DNA from: an uncultured Sulfitobacter sp.
Lineage (GTDB): Bacteria > Pseudomonadota > Alphaproteobacteria > Rhodobacterales > Rhodobacteraceae
Direction: 5' to 3'
Length of the DNA: 64,000 nt
Assembly (NCBI GenBank): GCA_947492925.1
Contig: CANLOQ010000008.1
Location: 1-64,000 of the forward strand
Shown here: positions 51,992-61,553 of the stretch, one piece after another
Position numbering within the stretch: position 1 is the stretch's first letter
Layout: each line of letters starts with the position of its first letter
Notes under the pieces: model-generated
What the model was told of the DNA's origin: nothing
Database searches by the model: none
The model's input: the letters and a program-made list of their open reading frames with translations, nothing else
Translations under genes and position numbers: made by a program

Positions 51992-52977
51992 GTTTCGGCC
52001 TCCTTTCCTAATTCTGTGCCGGGCAAATAGAATTCCGTGATCCCACGCTTGCCGTCTTCCCGGCCCGCCTGGATGATCACGTCGATTGAGCTTTCGATGT
52101 AGTCTACCATATCCCTATAAGGTATTGGGACTTCTGTCTTTAACGCTGCGATTGCTAGGCGCTGGACCGCCAGTTGAGGCGTTTCGGCGTGAAGGGTGGT
52201 CATCGAGCCCCCGTGGCCGGTGTTGATGGCCTCTAGGAAGGTCATGGCCTCTTTTCCACGCACCTCGCCCAAGATGATCCTGTCAGGCCGCATCCGAAGC
52301 GTGGAAGTCAGCAGGATATCCGCTGTTTGGTGTGGCGCATCACGGTTGGAAATCAGCGTGACAGAATTCGGCTGCGTCGGCAGCAGCTCCGCCGCTTCCT
52401 CAATCGTGAGAATCCTTTCCTCGTCGCTGACATAAGAAAGGATCTTCCTTGCAGCGACCGTCTTACCGGTGGACGTGCCGCCAGAGACGATCATGTTCAG
52501 CTTGTTCTCAACGCAATGACGAATTGCAGCGTCGATATCACCACTGGCAACAACTTCGCGAAGCCGGCGGTTCTTGTCCTGGCGCAGTTCTTCCAGCTTG
52601 CGTTCTTTTCCATAGAGAAAGCCCAACTCGATTGACTCAAGAGGCAGGCTGGAGAAGAACCTTAGACTAATTGACATGCCCCGGCTGACGGCGGGGGGAG
52701 TGATGACCTGCGCCCGGATTGGCCGATCCCGATACGTGATCGAGACCGACACGATGGGTTTGTCTTTGGAAAGGGGTGTTCCGGCGTCAGACGCAATCTG
52801 GTTGCCGAGGTCCTTCACCTGATCTTCGGTCAGAGTCTGGGCAAGGCGAGACATGAAGTGGTCGCCTTGAAACTCACCCCAGCAGGAGCCGTCCGGGTTG
52901 ATGCAGATTTCAATCACATCATCCCGTTTGGCGTCTTCTAGGCGGTCGATTGAGGATTGAAGGTAGCTGAGCGACAT
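51988..52977 (-). CDS. virB11: T4SS secretion ATPase VirB11
   Basis: A 329-residue hexameric traffic ATPase: Walker A SGGTSTGKTVAARK near residue 164, ILTIEEAAEL (Asp box region), MRPDRIILGEVRGKEAMTFL (Walker B/His-box region) and GHGGSMTTLHAET. The start is ATG 52977 (MSLSYLQSSIDRL), 4 bases after the virB10 stop; the upstream extension in the same frame lies inside virB10. It powers pilus assembly and DNA transfer with VirB4 and VirD4. Confidence 0.95.
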   Translation of the reverse strand: MSLSYLQSSIDRLEDAKRDDVIEICINPDGSCWGEFQGDHFMSRLAQTLTEDQVKDLGNQIASDAGTPLSKDKPIVSVSITYRDRPIRAQVITPPAVSRGMSISLRFFSSLPLESIELGFLYGKERKLEELRQDKNRRLREVVASGDIDAAIRHCVENKLNMIVSGGTSTGKTVAARKILSYVSDEERILTIEEAAELLPTQPNSVTLISNRDAPHQTADILLTSTLRMRPDRIILGEVRGKEAMTFLEAINTGHGGSMTTLHAETPQLAVQRLAIAALKTEVPIPYRDMVDYIESSIDVIIQAGREDGKRGITEFYLPGTELGKEAET

Positions 52978-52981
52978 GGGC

Positions 52982-54379
52982 TTAGAAAATCTCCAAGTCG
53001 CGATCCACCATGACCGTGATGCGCGCACCCTGATCTACGTAGATCACAGGCCCAATCGACAGGTACTCACCGATCACGCTGTCAGTCGCATCAGCTAGAT
53101 CATCACCAATGTCCTCAAGGACGTCTTCTGCAATCTCATCCTCAGTCTGATTGGCGGCGACGCTTGGCGCGGCTGAAATCAGTGAAATGAGAACAGCGGA
53201 GCCGAAGCGTTCGGCAAAGCGCGTGTCAACAAAACCAGTTGTACCCGAGCGGCCAAGCTCATCGGCACCAAAGGAGCTGATCACCACCGTCTGGTTATTC
53301 GGCATGATGATCCTGTCCCAAGCAATGGTCAGACGGCTTTGAGCGATATCGGCACCAGAGCGATACCGGCCGATAAGCCGTGATCCGGCAGGAATGAGCA
53401 GCCGGGTTCCATCGTAGCTGTAGACGTTTTCGGAGGTGATTGCGCGGACCTGGCCTGCCAGTTCGCTCGAAATAGCCGTTTCAAGTGCTGCCTGGATGAC
53501 CGTGCCTTGCATGACGGTGTTGGAGGGGTTTGCGATCACTTCGGCCTGTGTGACTGCGGAGGGAAGAGCACCGTTCAGCACGAAGTCAGTCACTTCACCG
53601 AATGTGCGTTCGGCCAGCTCTGCACCATCAGCACCAAGACCGCCGCTTGAGCCGCCAAAGGCAATTGTTGGTGACTGGATGCGGCGCTCTTGGAATGCGC
53701 GCTCTTCCTCCGCGCGCGCCTGCAATTCAGCAAGACGACGCGCTTCTTCTTCCCGCCGTAGCCGTTCTTCCTCGCGTAGACGCAACTCCTCCTCACTTGG
53801 ACCTGATGGGGCAGGGGCGGGTGTCTGGGCTTCCAGACGCGCCAGATCGAGGTCCATGCGTAGCTCTTGCAACTCGCGGTCCCGCGCCGCCAGTTCTTCA
53901 GCGAATTGTTGCTGTGCCGCTTCTGAAGCTTCCTGTAGTGCCGCAAGCTGCGCTGTGAGAGCATTCATTGCGTCAGCCGCAGCGGTGTCCTCTTCCACGA
54001 CGGGTTCAGGAGCATTCTGGATTTCTTCGATCTGAGCTTGGAGTGCTGCGATCTGGGCGAGCAATTCGGCGTTCGGTTCGACAGGTTCCGGCTCTGCCTC
54101 AACAACCCTGACCTCTGGTTCCGGCGGAACAAATGGTTCGATTGTGCCAAAACCCTCGCCTTCAGGCTGGAATTCATCTGGTGTTGCCGTTGGCAGTACC
54201 ACTTCCTCTTCAGGCTGGTTGAGCAAGTAAAAGACTGTTCCGGCAAGTCCAATCAGGACCACAACCAAGATCGCCATAACTGGAGAGCGTCGTTGCGACG
54301 AGACTGGGCTACCAGATGCACCGGCTTCAAGCCTTGCAAGGCGTTCAGATACGTCCGCTTGGTTGGGATCATCACTCAT
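52982..54379 (-). CDS. virB10: T4SS scaffold protein VirB10
   Basis: A 465-residue protein with one N-terminal membrane segment (VMAILVVVLIGLAGTVFYLL, residues ~34-53), a Pro/Glu-rich and then coiled-coil periplasmic stretch (Gln/Glu/Ala/Arg, residues ~110-240), and the conserved C-terminal VirB10 domain: GTVIQAALETAISSELAGQV, SRLIGRYRSGADIAQSRLTI and GTTGFVDTRFAERFG. It bridges inner and outer membranes in the core complex. ATG 54379 overlaps the virB9 stop. Confidence 0.95.
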   Translation of the reverse strand: MSDDPNQADVSERLARLEAGASGSPVSSQRRSPVMAILVVVLIGLAGTVFYLLNQPEEEVVLPTATPDEFQPEGEGFGTIEPFVPPEPEVRVVEAEPEPVEPNAELLAQIAALQAQIEEIQNAPEPVVEEDTAAADAMNALTAQLAALQEASEAAQQQFAEELAARDRELQELRMDLDLARLEAQTPAPAPSGPSEEELRLREEERLRREEEARRLAELQARAEEERAFQERRIQSPTIAFGGSSGGLGADGAELAERTFGEVTDFVLNGALPSAVTQAEVIANPSNTVMQGTVIQAALETAISSELAGQVRAITSENVYSYDGTRLLIPAGSRLIGRYRSGADIAQSRLTIAWDRIIMPNNQTVVISSFGADELGRSGTTGFVDTRFAERFGSAVLISLISAAPSVAANQTEDEIAEDVLEDIGDDLADATDSVIGEYLSIGPVIYVDQGARITVMVDRDLEIF

Positions 54380-55074
54380 GATGTGCCTCCTGCGGTCAGA
54401 GCATTAGATTGTATACAGACGACGGTTTCACCAAGACGCAGTACCCATTGGGCGTTGACGCCGGAGACGCGAATTACGCCGCGCTCCGTCTGTTGGGTGT
54501 TGACCGTGCGTTCACGACCGTTCGAATACCGGAAGATCGCCGGGATGGGTGCATTGCGCGCGAATTGGAAATAGGTGAACGTGCCGTCATCCCAGACCCG
54601 TGCGGGCGTGATTTCGGTGCGGTCGCTGGCACCATAGTTGTAGTTCGGTGCTTGCGCTGCGACAGCATTCTGAGGACGGCGTTCTTCATCAGGATAGCGG
54701 AATTGAACGACATAGAAGGTCGGCGATGACACTTCCTGTACGTTGAAATAGTAGCTGCGCCGATTGGTGTAGACGGTCACGTTGGTGTGGACGCCGCGCG
54801 CCAATGGTTTGATCGCGAAAGCCTGACCCCCAGGCACGCCATCAAGCTCAAAGCCTTCGGTGTCACCAGCAAGAATCGAGCGGATTGTCTCGCCTTCGCC
54901 GAATTCCACGGTTGTGACGTGGGTGAGCGAGACGTTCAGGCGATAAACCTGTTGATCGACATAGGTTGCAATGCGGACCCGACTGTCATTTGGACCGCGC
55001 CGAGGCGTGTTTTCGGCCAACGCTGTCGAGGCCGTGATAACCAGACATAGCAATGCAAGTCCCAAGCGGCGCAT
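54376..55074 (-). CDS. virB9: T4SS outer-membrane complex protein VirB9
   Basis: A 232-residue protein with a signal peptide (LGLALLCLVITASTALA, cleavage near residue 20). Family motifs are DSRVRIATYVDQQVYRLNV, YPDEERRP and the C-terminal VWDDGTFTYFQFARNAPIPA plus WVLRLGETVVCIQ. VirB9 forms the outer-membrane core with VirB7 and VirB10. Stop and start overlap or abut the neighbouring virB10 and virB8 genes. Confidence 0.95.
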   Translation of the reverse strand: MRRLGLALLCLVITASTALAENTPRRGPNDSRVRIATYVDQQVYRLNVSLTHVTTVEFGEGETIRSILAGDTEGFELDGVPGGQAFAIKPLARGVHTNVTVYTNRRSYYFNVQEVSSPTFYVVQFRYPDEERRPQNAVAAQAPNYNYGASDRTEITPARVWDDGTFTYFQFARNAPIPAIFRYSNGRERTVNTQQTERGVIRVSGVNAQWVLRLGETVVCIQSNALTAGGTS

Positions 55075-55075
55075 C

Positions 55076-55729
55076 TTAATTCTCCAATCTGTCTGAGCGG
55101 ATCGAATACTCGATCACGGTGAAGCCAAAGGGGTTCGTCCAGACCTGATCAATTGTGCGGGCTTCTTCGGGTCGAAACTCGAACAGCATGGTCGCGGTGA
55201 ACAGGCCAGCTTGGACGCCTTGAATGGAGGTGAGGCGCTTGCGTAACCGGACGGTCGCGCGGTTCTCACCAATCAAGTTCACGCTCAGGATTTCAACATC
55301 CAGCGTGGAATTGCTGCCATAGACGGTTGGAGGATATTCGGCATTTGCGCTGTTCCATTGCTGGCGCACAGAGGCTTCCGCGCGACCATCGGAGCGCTGC
55401 AAAACGCTGTTGATCCGGACATCATTGTCTAGCTGATTATAGACCTCACGATCAGTTACATAGCGGAAGATTTCAGCTTCAATCACGGCTTGGTTGCCAG
55501 TGATCGCGCTTGCACCAACGGAGACTTCGGGCAACGCAAAGCCCGTCTCGGGATCGTATGGTACGACCACCGGGGGCGGGTCTACATCAAGGATGGCAAC
55601 CATAACGGCCCCCAGGCATCCCAGAAGACCAAAGGTCAGACCGGCAAGCCCAAGCTTCTGCCACAACCGCTCGCGGCGCAGTGCACCGTAGACCAGTTCT
55701 TCCTCAATGATTTCTTTTTCGTTGTCCAA
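55076..55729 (-). CDS. virB8: T4SS inner-membrane assembly protein VirB8
   Basis: A 217-residue bitopic protein: short cytoplasmic N-terminus, membrane segment GLAGLTFGLLGCLGAVMVAI (residues ~27-46) and a periplasmic NTF2-like domain with VEILSVNLIGENRATVRLRK and NPFGFTVIEYSIRSD. The start is TTG 55729 with GAGGAC about nine bases upstream. VirB8 organises the periplasmic complex. Confidence 0.92.
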   Translation of the reverse strand: MDNEKEIIEEELVYGALRRERLWQKLGLAGLTFGLLGCLGAVMVAILDVDPPPVVVPYDPETGFALPEVSVGASAITGNQAVIEAEIFRYVTDREVYNQLDNDVRINSVLQRSDGRAEASVRQQWNSANAEYPPTVYGSNSTLDVEILSVNLIGENRATVRLRKRLTSIQGVQAGLFTATMLFEFRPEEARTIDQVWTNPFGFTVIEYSIRSDRLEN

Positions 55730-55747
55730 AGTCTCAAGTCCTCAATG

Positions 55748-56593
55748 TTAGTCGCCGAGGTCCGGAATGGTGAATTCCATGAAGTTTTGCTCTTCTGCGA
55801 TGGTGGCAGCGTCGATGACACCGCCAGTGCCATCGCCGACAGTTTGAACGGCTTCGAGCTGCCACATTGCGACCAGGGCAATGGCGAGTTCAGCCGTTAC
55901 GCGCGTATTCAGATCGACGCTCTCTTTGAGTTCGTCCATGTCATCAATCAGACCGACAAGGCGGTCCACACGCTCAAGAGATTGGCCCGCATCCTCATAG
56001 CTGTTTTGCGCAGCCGCAGAGACGAGGGCGCCAGTCGTGGCTTGCGTCGCAATGCGTTCGGCACCAGCATTTCCACTGGTTGCCATCTCGCTGAGCGTGT
56101 CTTCATCGAAGCCAAGTTCTGCGAGAACGCGGTCCATCTGGGTTTCAATCTCGCCCGCACCGGAGCCACTGAGGCCCGAGAAGTCGCCAGTACGGATTGC
56201 TTGGATCGTCGCCTGGATATCGCCGAATTCCTGATCGAGAATGCCGTTGAGTTCGGCTTCCATTTCTGTTGCGATGACTTCGGGGAGTTCAGCCAGTCGC
56301 GTCAGAGCGGCATAGGTTTCCTGAAGCTGCGCGAGCTGGTCGGTGAGTGTCGTCAGTTGCTCACGAAGCTGTAAAAGCTGTTCGTTCTGCAGAAGCTCGT
56401 CTTCGATCATCTGGCGGAGTTGCTGGATGTTCTGGGCGATGTTCTGCGTGTCCACGACCGGCACACCCTGTGCGAATGCGTGGGTGGTAATCATCGTGAC
56501 AGGAGCCGCAATACCGAGCGGCAAAAGCAGTGCGAATGCGGAAGTCCGAAGGGTGTTGCGGACGTAGTTGGTGAGAAGCGTTGGAGCGCACAT
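55748..56593 (-). CDS. virB5: VirB5-like T4SS pilus-associated protein
   Basis: A 281-residue exported protein: signal-type N-terminus (FALLLPLGIAAPVTMITTHA, cleavage before QGVPVVDT), then long helical, Gln/Leu-rich segments (QLRQMIEDELLQNEQLLQLR), typical of VirB5/TrbJ. It starts with ATG overlapping the stop of the transglycosylase gene (TAATG). The mature N-terminus QGVPVVD is shared with the adjacent transglycosylase-fusion protein, so the two genes probably arose by duplication of a VirB5-like part. Confidence 0.85.
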   Translation of the reverse strand: MCAPTLLTNYVRNTLRTSAFALLLPLGIAAPVTMITTHAFAQGVPVVDTQNIAQNIQQLRQMIEDELLQNEQLLQLREQLTTLTDQLAQLQETYAALTRLAELPEVIATEMEAELNGILDQEFGDIQATIQAIRTGDFSGLSGSGAGEIETQMDRVLAELGFDEDTLSEMATSGNAGAERIATQATTGALVSAAAQNSYEDAGQSLERVDRLVGLIDDMDELKESVDLNTRVTAELAIALVAMWQLEAVQTVGDGTGGVIDAATIAEEQNFMEFTIPDLGD

Positions 56594-57753
56594 TAATCTA
56601 GGTCCTCTATGGTGAAGTTCATGAATTCTTGTTCTTGCATCCGAGCCGCTGCGAGACGCAGTTGCTCAGCGCTAAGGGGTTGGGTCCGAGCAGCTTGCAG
56701 TCTTGTCATTGCGGCAATGAGACGGACCAGTTCAGCGCGGGCGTAGGTGTTCAACGCCATGGATTCCTGCACATCGGTGGTGGAGCCAATCCGGGTCACG
56801 ATATCCCGCACGCGAAGGGCGGCTTGGCGGATCGCAGTTGGTGAGTTGCTGCCATAGAAGGCTGCGCCCGTACCCATCATCGATAGGTTCGAGTTCGCCA
56901 ATAGGGCAGGGTCGATTGTGCCAAGCGCTTCAATCCCGCCTATCCGCGCAAGGTATTCGTTGTATTTCTGCGGAATGACGGTGACGTAGTGCTGCGTCTC
57001 TTGGAACGGCGGCACGCCGCTGTACTCGATCACGCGGCCCGGGCCAGCGTTATAGGCGGCAAGCGCGAAGATAATGTTGCCGTCAAAGCGGGCGAGCTGT
57101 TGCGCCAGATACCGCGCCCCGCCTTCGACTTGGAGGTAAGGGCTGTTTCGATACTCTGGGAAGATACCCAGGTCGCCCGCCGTTCCCGGCATGATCTGCG
57201 TCAGGCCATAGGCTCCGACCGGGCTTTCGGCCCGGATCACGAACCGGCTTTCCTGCCAAATCAGCGCTTGGATCAAGGCCCGCCATTGTACTTCGGACAG
57301 GCTCGCCGCGCCGACTCCCGGATGACTATGGGTTTCCTGTGCTACGCGGATGATAAGCTGCTCGATATTCTCAGCGGCATCGCCGAACATTTGATCGCCA
57401 GCGGGGTTGGGATCGAGGTCAGCGGTCCCATAGACCGCCTCTACCGACCTATCCGCATCCCCGCTGCCCGCTTCGAGGCCAGAGACCATTCCCGATATCG
57501 CAACGCCGCCAGCATCAAAGCTGGTTTGCGCATCAAGAATGGCGTCGAGAACCGCGAGCTGTTCCCGCTCTATCTCGGAAATAGCCTCTTCGACTGCGAG
57601 GGTTTCGCCTTGGACCGCAAGGTCAGCCTCTCGATCTGCCGTTTCGATGATGTCGCGGGCTGTGAGGCCGGAATCCACAACCGGCACACCCTGTGCGAGC
57701 GCGCTGGTTGATACTCCGACCAGCAACAGCGCTGCGACGGTGAGCTTACTCAT
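56593..57753 (-). CDS. Lytic transglycosylase with VirB5-like N-terminal part
   Basis: A 386-residue exported protein. Signal peptide MSKLTVAALLLVGVSTSALA, then QGVPVVDSG and a helical region resembling VirB5 (residues ~20-140), then an SLT/VirB1-type lysozyme-like domain: LIQALIWQESRFVIRAESPV (catalytic Glu), GAYGLTQIMPGTAGDLG and [13 protein letters not shown]. The C-terminal ~90 residues again look VirB5-like, ending MNFTIEDL (compare MEFTIPDLGD in VirB5). Start ATG 57753 follows AGGA. It is the second transglycosylase of the operon; a pilus-linked wall-opening enzyme is likely. Confidence 0.85.
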   Translation of the reverse strand: MSKLTVAALLLVGVSTSALAQGVPVVDSGLTARDIIETADREADLAVQGETLAVEEAISEIEREQLAVLDAILDAQTSFDAGGVAISGMVSGLEAGSGDADRSVEAVYGTADLDPNPAGDQMFGDAAENIEQLIIRVAQETHSHPGVGAASLSEVQWRALIQALIWQESRFVIRAESPVGAYGLTQIMPGTAGDLGIFPEYRNSPYLQVEGGARYLAQQLARFDGNIIFALAAYNAGPGRVIEYSGVPPFQETQHYVTVIPQKYNEYLARIGGIEALGTIDPALLANSNLSMMGTGAAFYGSNSPTAIRQAALRVRDIVTRIGSTTDVQESMALNTYARAELVRLIAAMTRLQAARTQPLSAEQLRLAAARMQEQEFMNFTIEDLD

Positions 57754-57922
57754 TGGCAATGTCCTCCAAATCCAGAAGATCGGGACCGCCCAGAGCGTCG
57801 AAAATGCAATCGTGAGCTGCAGGACCGCGCGACACGAAGCTGAAGCAATTGGCCTGCGGCTCTTGGTAGTCAGCACAAGCCGCGAGCGCACAGAGTGCAA
57901 GAAAAAAGGTAGCTTTTTTCAT
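57746..57922 (-). CDS. virB7: Small VirB7-like lipoprotein
   Basis: A 58-residue lipoprotein: MKKATFFLALCALAACADYQ contains the lipobox LAAC; the mature part is ~42 residues with two further Cys. Size, lipobox and place in the operon (between virB4 and the transglycosylase) fit VirB7, which anchors VirB9. Usually VirB7 lies between virB6 and virB8; here that gap is absent, so the assignment is by elimination. The ATG at 57922 overlaps the virB4 stop (ATGA). Confidence 0.65.
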   Translation of the reverse strand: MKKATFFLALCALAACADYQEPQANCFSFVSRGPAAHDCIFDALGGPDLLDLEDIANE

Positions 57923-60297
57923 TGGTTGAGCCTCCAAAAGTCAGGTCGATCCCGGTAATCGGAGCCGACGAGTTTCTCACCTGCTTCCATCCCGCCAAGG
58001 ATGGTCAGGTTGTTGCCAAGGGCGCTTAGGTTTGCGTCCACGACGACTGATCCTTGGTCATCTCGAATGAGCGCCAAGCGAGAATTCGTGCCGGTGCTGA
58101 GGAGCGTATCCAGCTCTTTCTGGTAGAGATTGAGCATCTGGTAGTCCAAAGCATTGGCACGGATATTGGGAAGAAGAACCTGCGTCGGCACCGCCTCAAC
58201 GATGGTTTTGCCGGTGCGGGTCCGTTCGAGCTGGCTCGCATATTGGGTCATCATCACAGCCACGGTGTTCTGTTTCCGCGCTGTCACCAGCCATTGTGAC
58301 AAGCGTTCCGCAAAGTACTCGTTGTCGAGCGCCTTCCATGCTTCGTCTATGATGATGATGGTTGGGCGACGGTCTTCGATCTTTCTCTCAATGCGGCGGA
58401 ACAAGTAGCTAAGTACGGCCATCCGTTCCTTGTCGCTTTCGCTGTCGAGGATCCCGGTCAGGTCGAAGCCGACCAAATCGCCGTCCAGCGAGAAAGTGTC
58501 TTCAAGGCTATGGCCGAAAATCCAGCCAAACCTGCCTTTTTGCGCCCATTCAAGAACCCGTTGGTTTAGGTCGCCATCATCATCCATCGACATGAAGAGC
58601 GACGCGAAGTTTTGCCAGTCGCGCAGTCCCGGGTCGGTGGCCTGTGCGTTCTGACGGACGCATTCCACAATCCTGTTGGTCTGGGCGGGTGTCAGCGGCT
58701 TGTCTTCGCGGTAAAGCAGGGAGCCGAACCAGTCGGAGAGCCATGCAATGCCGCGATCATCCACCTCCGTCCAAAGTGGGTTCAGTCCCGTGGACCGCCC
58801 GCCCTGGATTGTCGTGTAGCTGCCCCCGTTTGCGCGGACGGCCATTTCCATGCCTTGCCGATAGTCGAAGACGAAAACGCGGGCATTGGCGCGGACGGCC
58901 TGTGTCATCAGGAAGGCCGAGAAGACCGACTTACCGGAGCCAGGACGGCCCATAATCAGCGTGTGGCCGCTGGTGGGCTCTTTCTCGGGCGAACCAGCCT
59001 CGTGATAGGAGAAGCGGTAGGCACTCTTTTCAGGCGTTGGGAAGATCGAGATGATCTTGCCCCACGGCACTTCCTGACCGGCTTTGCCAAGCTGCGTCCG
59101 GTGAAAGGCCGCGAAGTCGGCAAAGTTCCGATTGGTCACTGTGCTGGCACGCAGGCGCTTGGGCTGGTTGCCAGGATGTTGGCTGAAGTAGTGTGTGTTC
59201 GCGCCGAAGCGGTCACTCACCATCGTAATGCCTTCGGACGCCGTCGCATTCACAATCTCAGCGCCCAGGCTTTCCAGTTCCTCACGGGTTTCAGCAAAGA
59301 CCGTCACCACCATGTGGTGATCGCCCATGCTAGCCCGCTTGGCTTCCAGATCGTCAGCGAGTAGCAGGAGGTTTTCACGCAAGGAAACCGCGGCGTCGTC
59401 TGCCGCCTGCATTTGCTTCACCTGCCGCTTGATCCGCGAAATCGTCATGTTGGTGTTCACGGGCGTGAACGAGTGAGTGACGATCATATCGACGGGCAAA
59501 TTGAGATGGTCGAACATGACGCAGTTCGTTTGCTCGGAGTAGTCCTTGATGCTGTAGCTCTTGCCAAAGCGACGGCCTGCAACGCCCTCGCTCAGCTCGA
59601 AGTAGTCGCCATAGAATGTGGTCCGCGTGTTTGACACGGATGACGCCAGAAAACCGAATTTCGAGGTGTGATAGAGGGGGAGTTCTTGACCCGTGTTCAG
59701 CGCACCAAGAAAGCCGACAAGCTCGCCTTTTTCAGCCGACAAGATCGACGGTTTCAGATTGCCGAGACCCGACATGAAGATACCCACGGCTTCATTCAAG
59801 CGGCGCAGGCGCTTCGCCGTTTCTTCGCGCAACCGTTCTGGTGACGGACGCCGCATGAAATTCATGAAGCTCTTGGAAGGGGGGCGATGGATCACGGTCA
59901 AAGTGATCGTCTTGTCGCGCAAGCCGCCATTTTCGAGCTTGCCACGCCATTGCTGATCGACCATCGCGGCGAAGCTGTCGCCCTCGATGGGTTCTACATC
60001 GACACCGATCCCCTTAGAGACCTTGTGGACATAGTAGCTGAATTCCTCGCCTAGTTGGGCCACGATCCGGGCGAAGCTCGCCCGAATGCCATCAAGATAG
60101 TCATCATCGGTCGTATAGCTATTGATCCCGGTGATCCGGATGCACTGGAACAACTCGTTAACCCGTGTCCGCACGGTATGATCGTCAACGAGGCTCACAT
60201 AGGGCAGCATGTGGGCCAGTTGCTTTTCATGCTGAAACCACATCGGCATCAGCGTGCGTTCATCCAATTCGTCACGGGGCATAGCTATCTCCGCCAT
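57919..60297 (-). CDS. virB4: T4SS ATPase VirB4
   Basis: A 792-residue ATPase. Walker A IMGRPGSGKSVFSAF near residue 450, Walker B IIIIDEAWKAL near 660, then VMMTQYASQLERT and the C-terminal LYQKELDTLLS. The N-terminal ~400 residues are the VirB4/CagE domain. The gene overlaps virB3 by 26 bases and the lipoprotein gene by 4. It energises pilus biogenesis and substrate transfer. Confidence 0.96.
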   Translation of the reverse strand: MAEIAMPRDELDERTLMPMWFQHEKQLAHMLPYVSLVDDHTVRTRVNELFQCIRITGINSYTTDDDYLDGIRASFARIVAQLGEEFSYYVHKVSKGIGVDVEPIEGDSFAAMVDQQWRGKLENGGLRDKTITLTVIHRPPSKSFMNFMRRPSPERLREETAKRLRRLNEAVGIFMSGLGNLKPSILSAEKGELVGFLGALNTGQELPLYHTSKFGFLASSVSNTRTTFYGDYFELSEGVAGRRFGKSYSIKDYSEQTNCVMFDHLNLPVDMIVTHSFTPVNTNMTISRIKRQVKQMQAADDAAVSLRENLLLLADDLEAKRASMGDHHMVVTVFAETREELESLGAEIVNATASEGITMVSDRFGANTHYFSQHPGNQPKRLRASTVTNRNFADFAAFHRTQLGKAGQEVPWGKIISIFPTPEKSAYRFSYHEAGSPEKEPTSGHTLIMGRPGSGKSVFSAFLMTQAVRANARVFVFDYRQGMEMAVRANGGSYTTIQGGRSTGLNPLWTEVDDRGIAWLSDWFGSLLYREDKPLTPAQTNRIVECVRQNAQATDPGLRDWQNFASLFMSMDDDGDLNQRVLEWAQKGRFGWIFGHSLEDTFSLDGDLVGFDLTGILDSESDKERMAVLSYLFRRIERKIEDRRPTIIIIDEAWKALDNEYFAERLSQWLVTARKQNTVAVMMTQYASQLERTRTGKTIVEAVPTQVLLPNIRANALDYQMLNLYQKELDTLLSTGTNSRLALIRDDQGSVVVDANLSALGNNLTILGGMEAGEKLVGSDYRDRPDFWRLNQ

Positions 60298-60550
60298 GGA
60301 TTTTCCTGTTTCTGGTGGGGGGCGTTTCTTGCAGGGCGGTCATCGCTACGTCGATGAACCGGGGGTCCCAATCTGCCGCTTTCCAGAGGACCGGATACAG
60401 AACCGCCGCGATGCCAAGCACGAGGAAGCTCTGTATCCAGACAAAGAGCAGTACGGTGCCGAACAGCCAAACAACGGCATACATGATCGGCAGACCGAAC
60501 AGTTTGGGCGGGCGCACGAGGCCAAGGAAGAGAGGTGATCTTTCAGCCAC
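60272..60550 (-). CDS. virB3: T4SS inner-membrane protein VirB3
   Basis: A 92-residue protein (LFLGLVRPPKLFGLPIMYAV) with two membrane segments and the VirB3 pattern 'L..gl.RP....G.p......'. Start GTG 60550. It lies between virB2 and virB4 as in canonical operons. Confidence 0.9.
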   Translation of the reverse strand: MAERSPLFLGLVRPPKLFGLPIMYAVVWLFGTVLLFVWIQSFLVLGIAAVLYPVLWKAADWDPRFIDVAMTALQETPPTRNRKIHGGDSYAP

Positions 60551-60561
60551 GCGACACCCCC

Positions 60562-60846
60562 TTAGCTGAAGACCGCTGCAACGATTGTCGGCGCTGCGGC
60601 GACACCCGCAATCCCCACCAGAACCCAGAGGGCTTGGCGCAGGTCGATGATGTTGAAAAACCAGCTTAGGAAGACGCCAATGACCGCCAGCGTGGCGATC
60701 ACGACGCCGAGCGGTCCGGTCAAAGCATCAACGATGCCTTGCAAGAGGTTCTGAATGGGCGACAGGTCGATGGATTGTGCCATCGCCGGTTCGGCCATGA
60801 CGATGAAGACCGTCAAAACGGTCATCAGTAGTGGTAGCGGCCTCAT
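60562..60846 (-). CDS. virB2: T4SS pilin VirB2
   Basis: A 94-residue prepilin: signal peptide ending AEPAMAQ, then a mature ~70-residue protein with two hydrophobic helices ([20 protein letters not shown] and [20 protein letters not shown]). This is the classical VirB2/TrbC layout. ATG 60846 overlaps the stop of the transglycosylase gene (ATGA). Confidence 0.92.
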   Translation of the reverse strand: MRPLPLLMTVLTVFIVMAEPAMAQSIDLSPIQNLLQGIVDALTGPLGVVIATLAVIGVFLSWFFNIIDLRQALWVLVGIAGVAAAPTIVAAVFS

Positions 60847-61553
60847 GAGTTTTCTCCTTCTAGCCTGTTGAACACGGCCAGCACCCGCTGAACGTGGTTT
60901 TGCGTTTCACGGTAGGGAGGAACGCCACCGTGCTGCCTGACGGCATCGGGACCAGCGTTGTAAGCCGCCAGTGCCAGCCGCGCGTCACCAAAGGCCTCAA
61001 GTTGTGCGGCCAGGTAACGCGCGGAGCCGTCAAGATTTGCCCGCCAGTCAAAGGGATCGACGCCAAGATCTTCGGCGGTTCCCGGCATGAGCTGACCCAG
61101 GCCAATCGCGCCGACATGCGAACGTGCATTCACATTGTAGGCGCTCTCGATTTCGATGTTTGAGCGGAACAGCAGACGCCATTCCGTCACTGTCAAACCT
61201 GCCGCACGCAAGCCGCGATGGCTTCCATAGCGCATGGCGGTGTCATCAATTGCTGCAAGGATATCGGGGCGGGGCACAGCAACGCGGGGCGCAACAGCTG
61301 CTACCCGGAATGTGCCATCACCGTCTTCGTCAGTATCACTCGGTTCGGCAGCGTCTTCGGAGCCGAAGATTGCAAGCGGCGCGTTTGGATCACCTTGGCC
61401 GATGCCATCGTTGTAGTTTCGCGCAAACCGATCCTGAGACTGCGACGCCGATAGCGAGCCGTCGCTTTCCATGGTGAAGACTATTTGTGCAGGAGCGGTA
61501 GAAGCCGCGAGAAGGGCGACTAGGAGGCTAGTCGTCGCTGCCGTTGTCTTCAG
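60843..61553 (-). CDS. virB1: VirB1-type lytic transglycosylase (start codon uncertain)
   Basis: An exported SLT-type lysozyme domain: [20 protein letters not shown] (catalytic Glu), [20 protein letters not shown] and [21 protein letters not shown] clear signal peptide ([15 protein letters not shown]) precedes it, but the frame has no ATG, GTG or TTG just before that signal. The only candidate there is CTG 61553 inside the end of the preceding gene; the first ATG (61472) would cut off the signal. The gene overlaps the 61528-61905 gene, so coupled translation from CTG is proposed. It opens the cell wall for the T4SS. Confidence 0.8.
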   Translation of the reverse strand: MKTTAATTSLLVALLAASTAPAQIVFTMESDGSLSASQSQDRFARNYNDGIGQGDPNAPLAIFGSEDAAEPSDTDEDGDGTFRVAAVAPRVAVPRPDILAAIDDTAMRYGSHRGLRAAGLTVTEWRLLFRSNIEIESAYNVNARSHVGAIGLGQLMPGTAEDLGVDPFDWRANLDGSARYLAAQLEAFGDARLALAAYNAGPDAVRQHGGVPPYRETQNHVQRVLAVFNRLEGENS

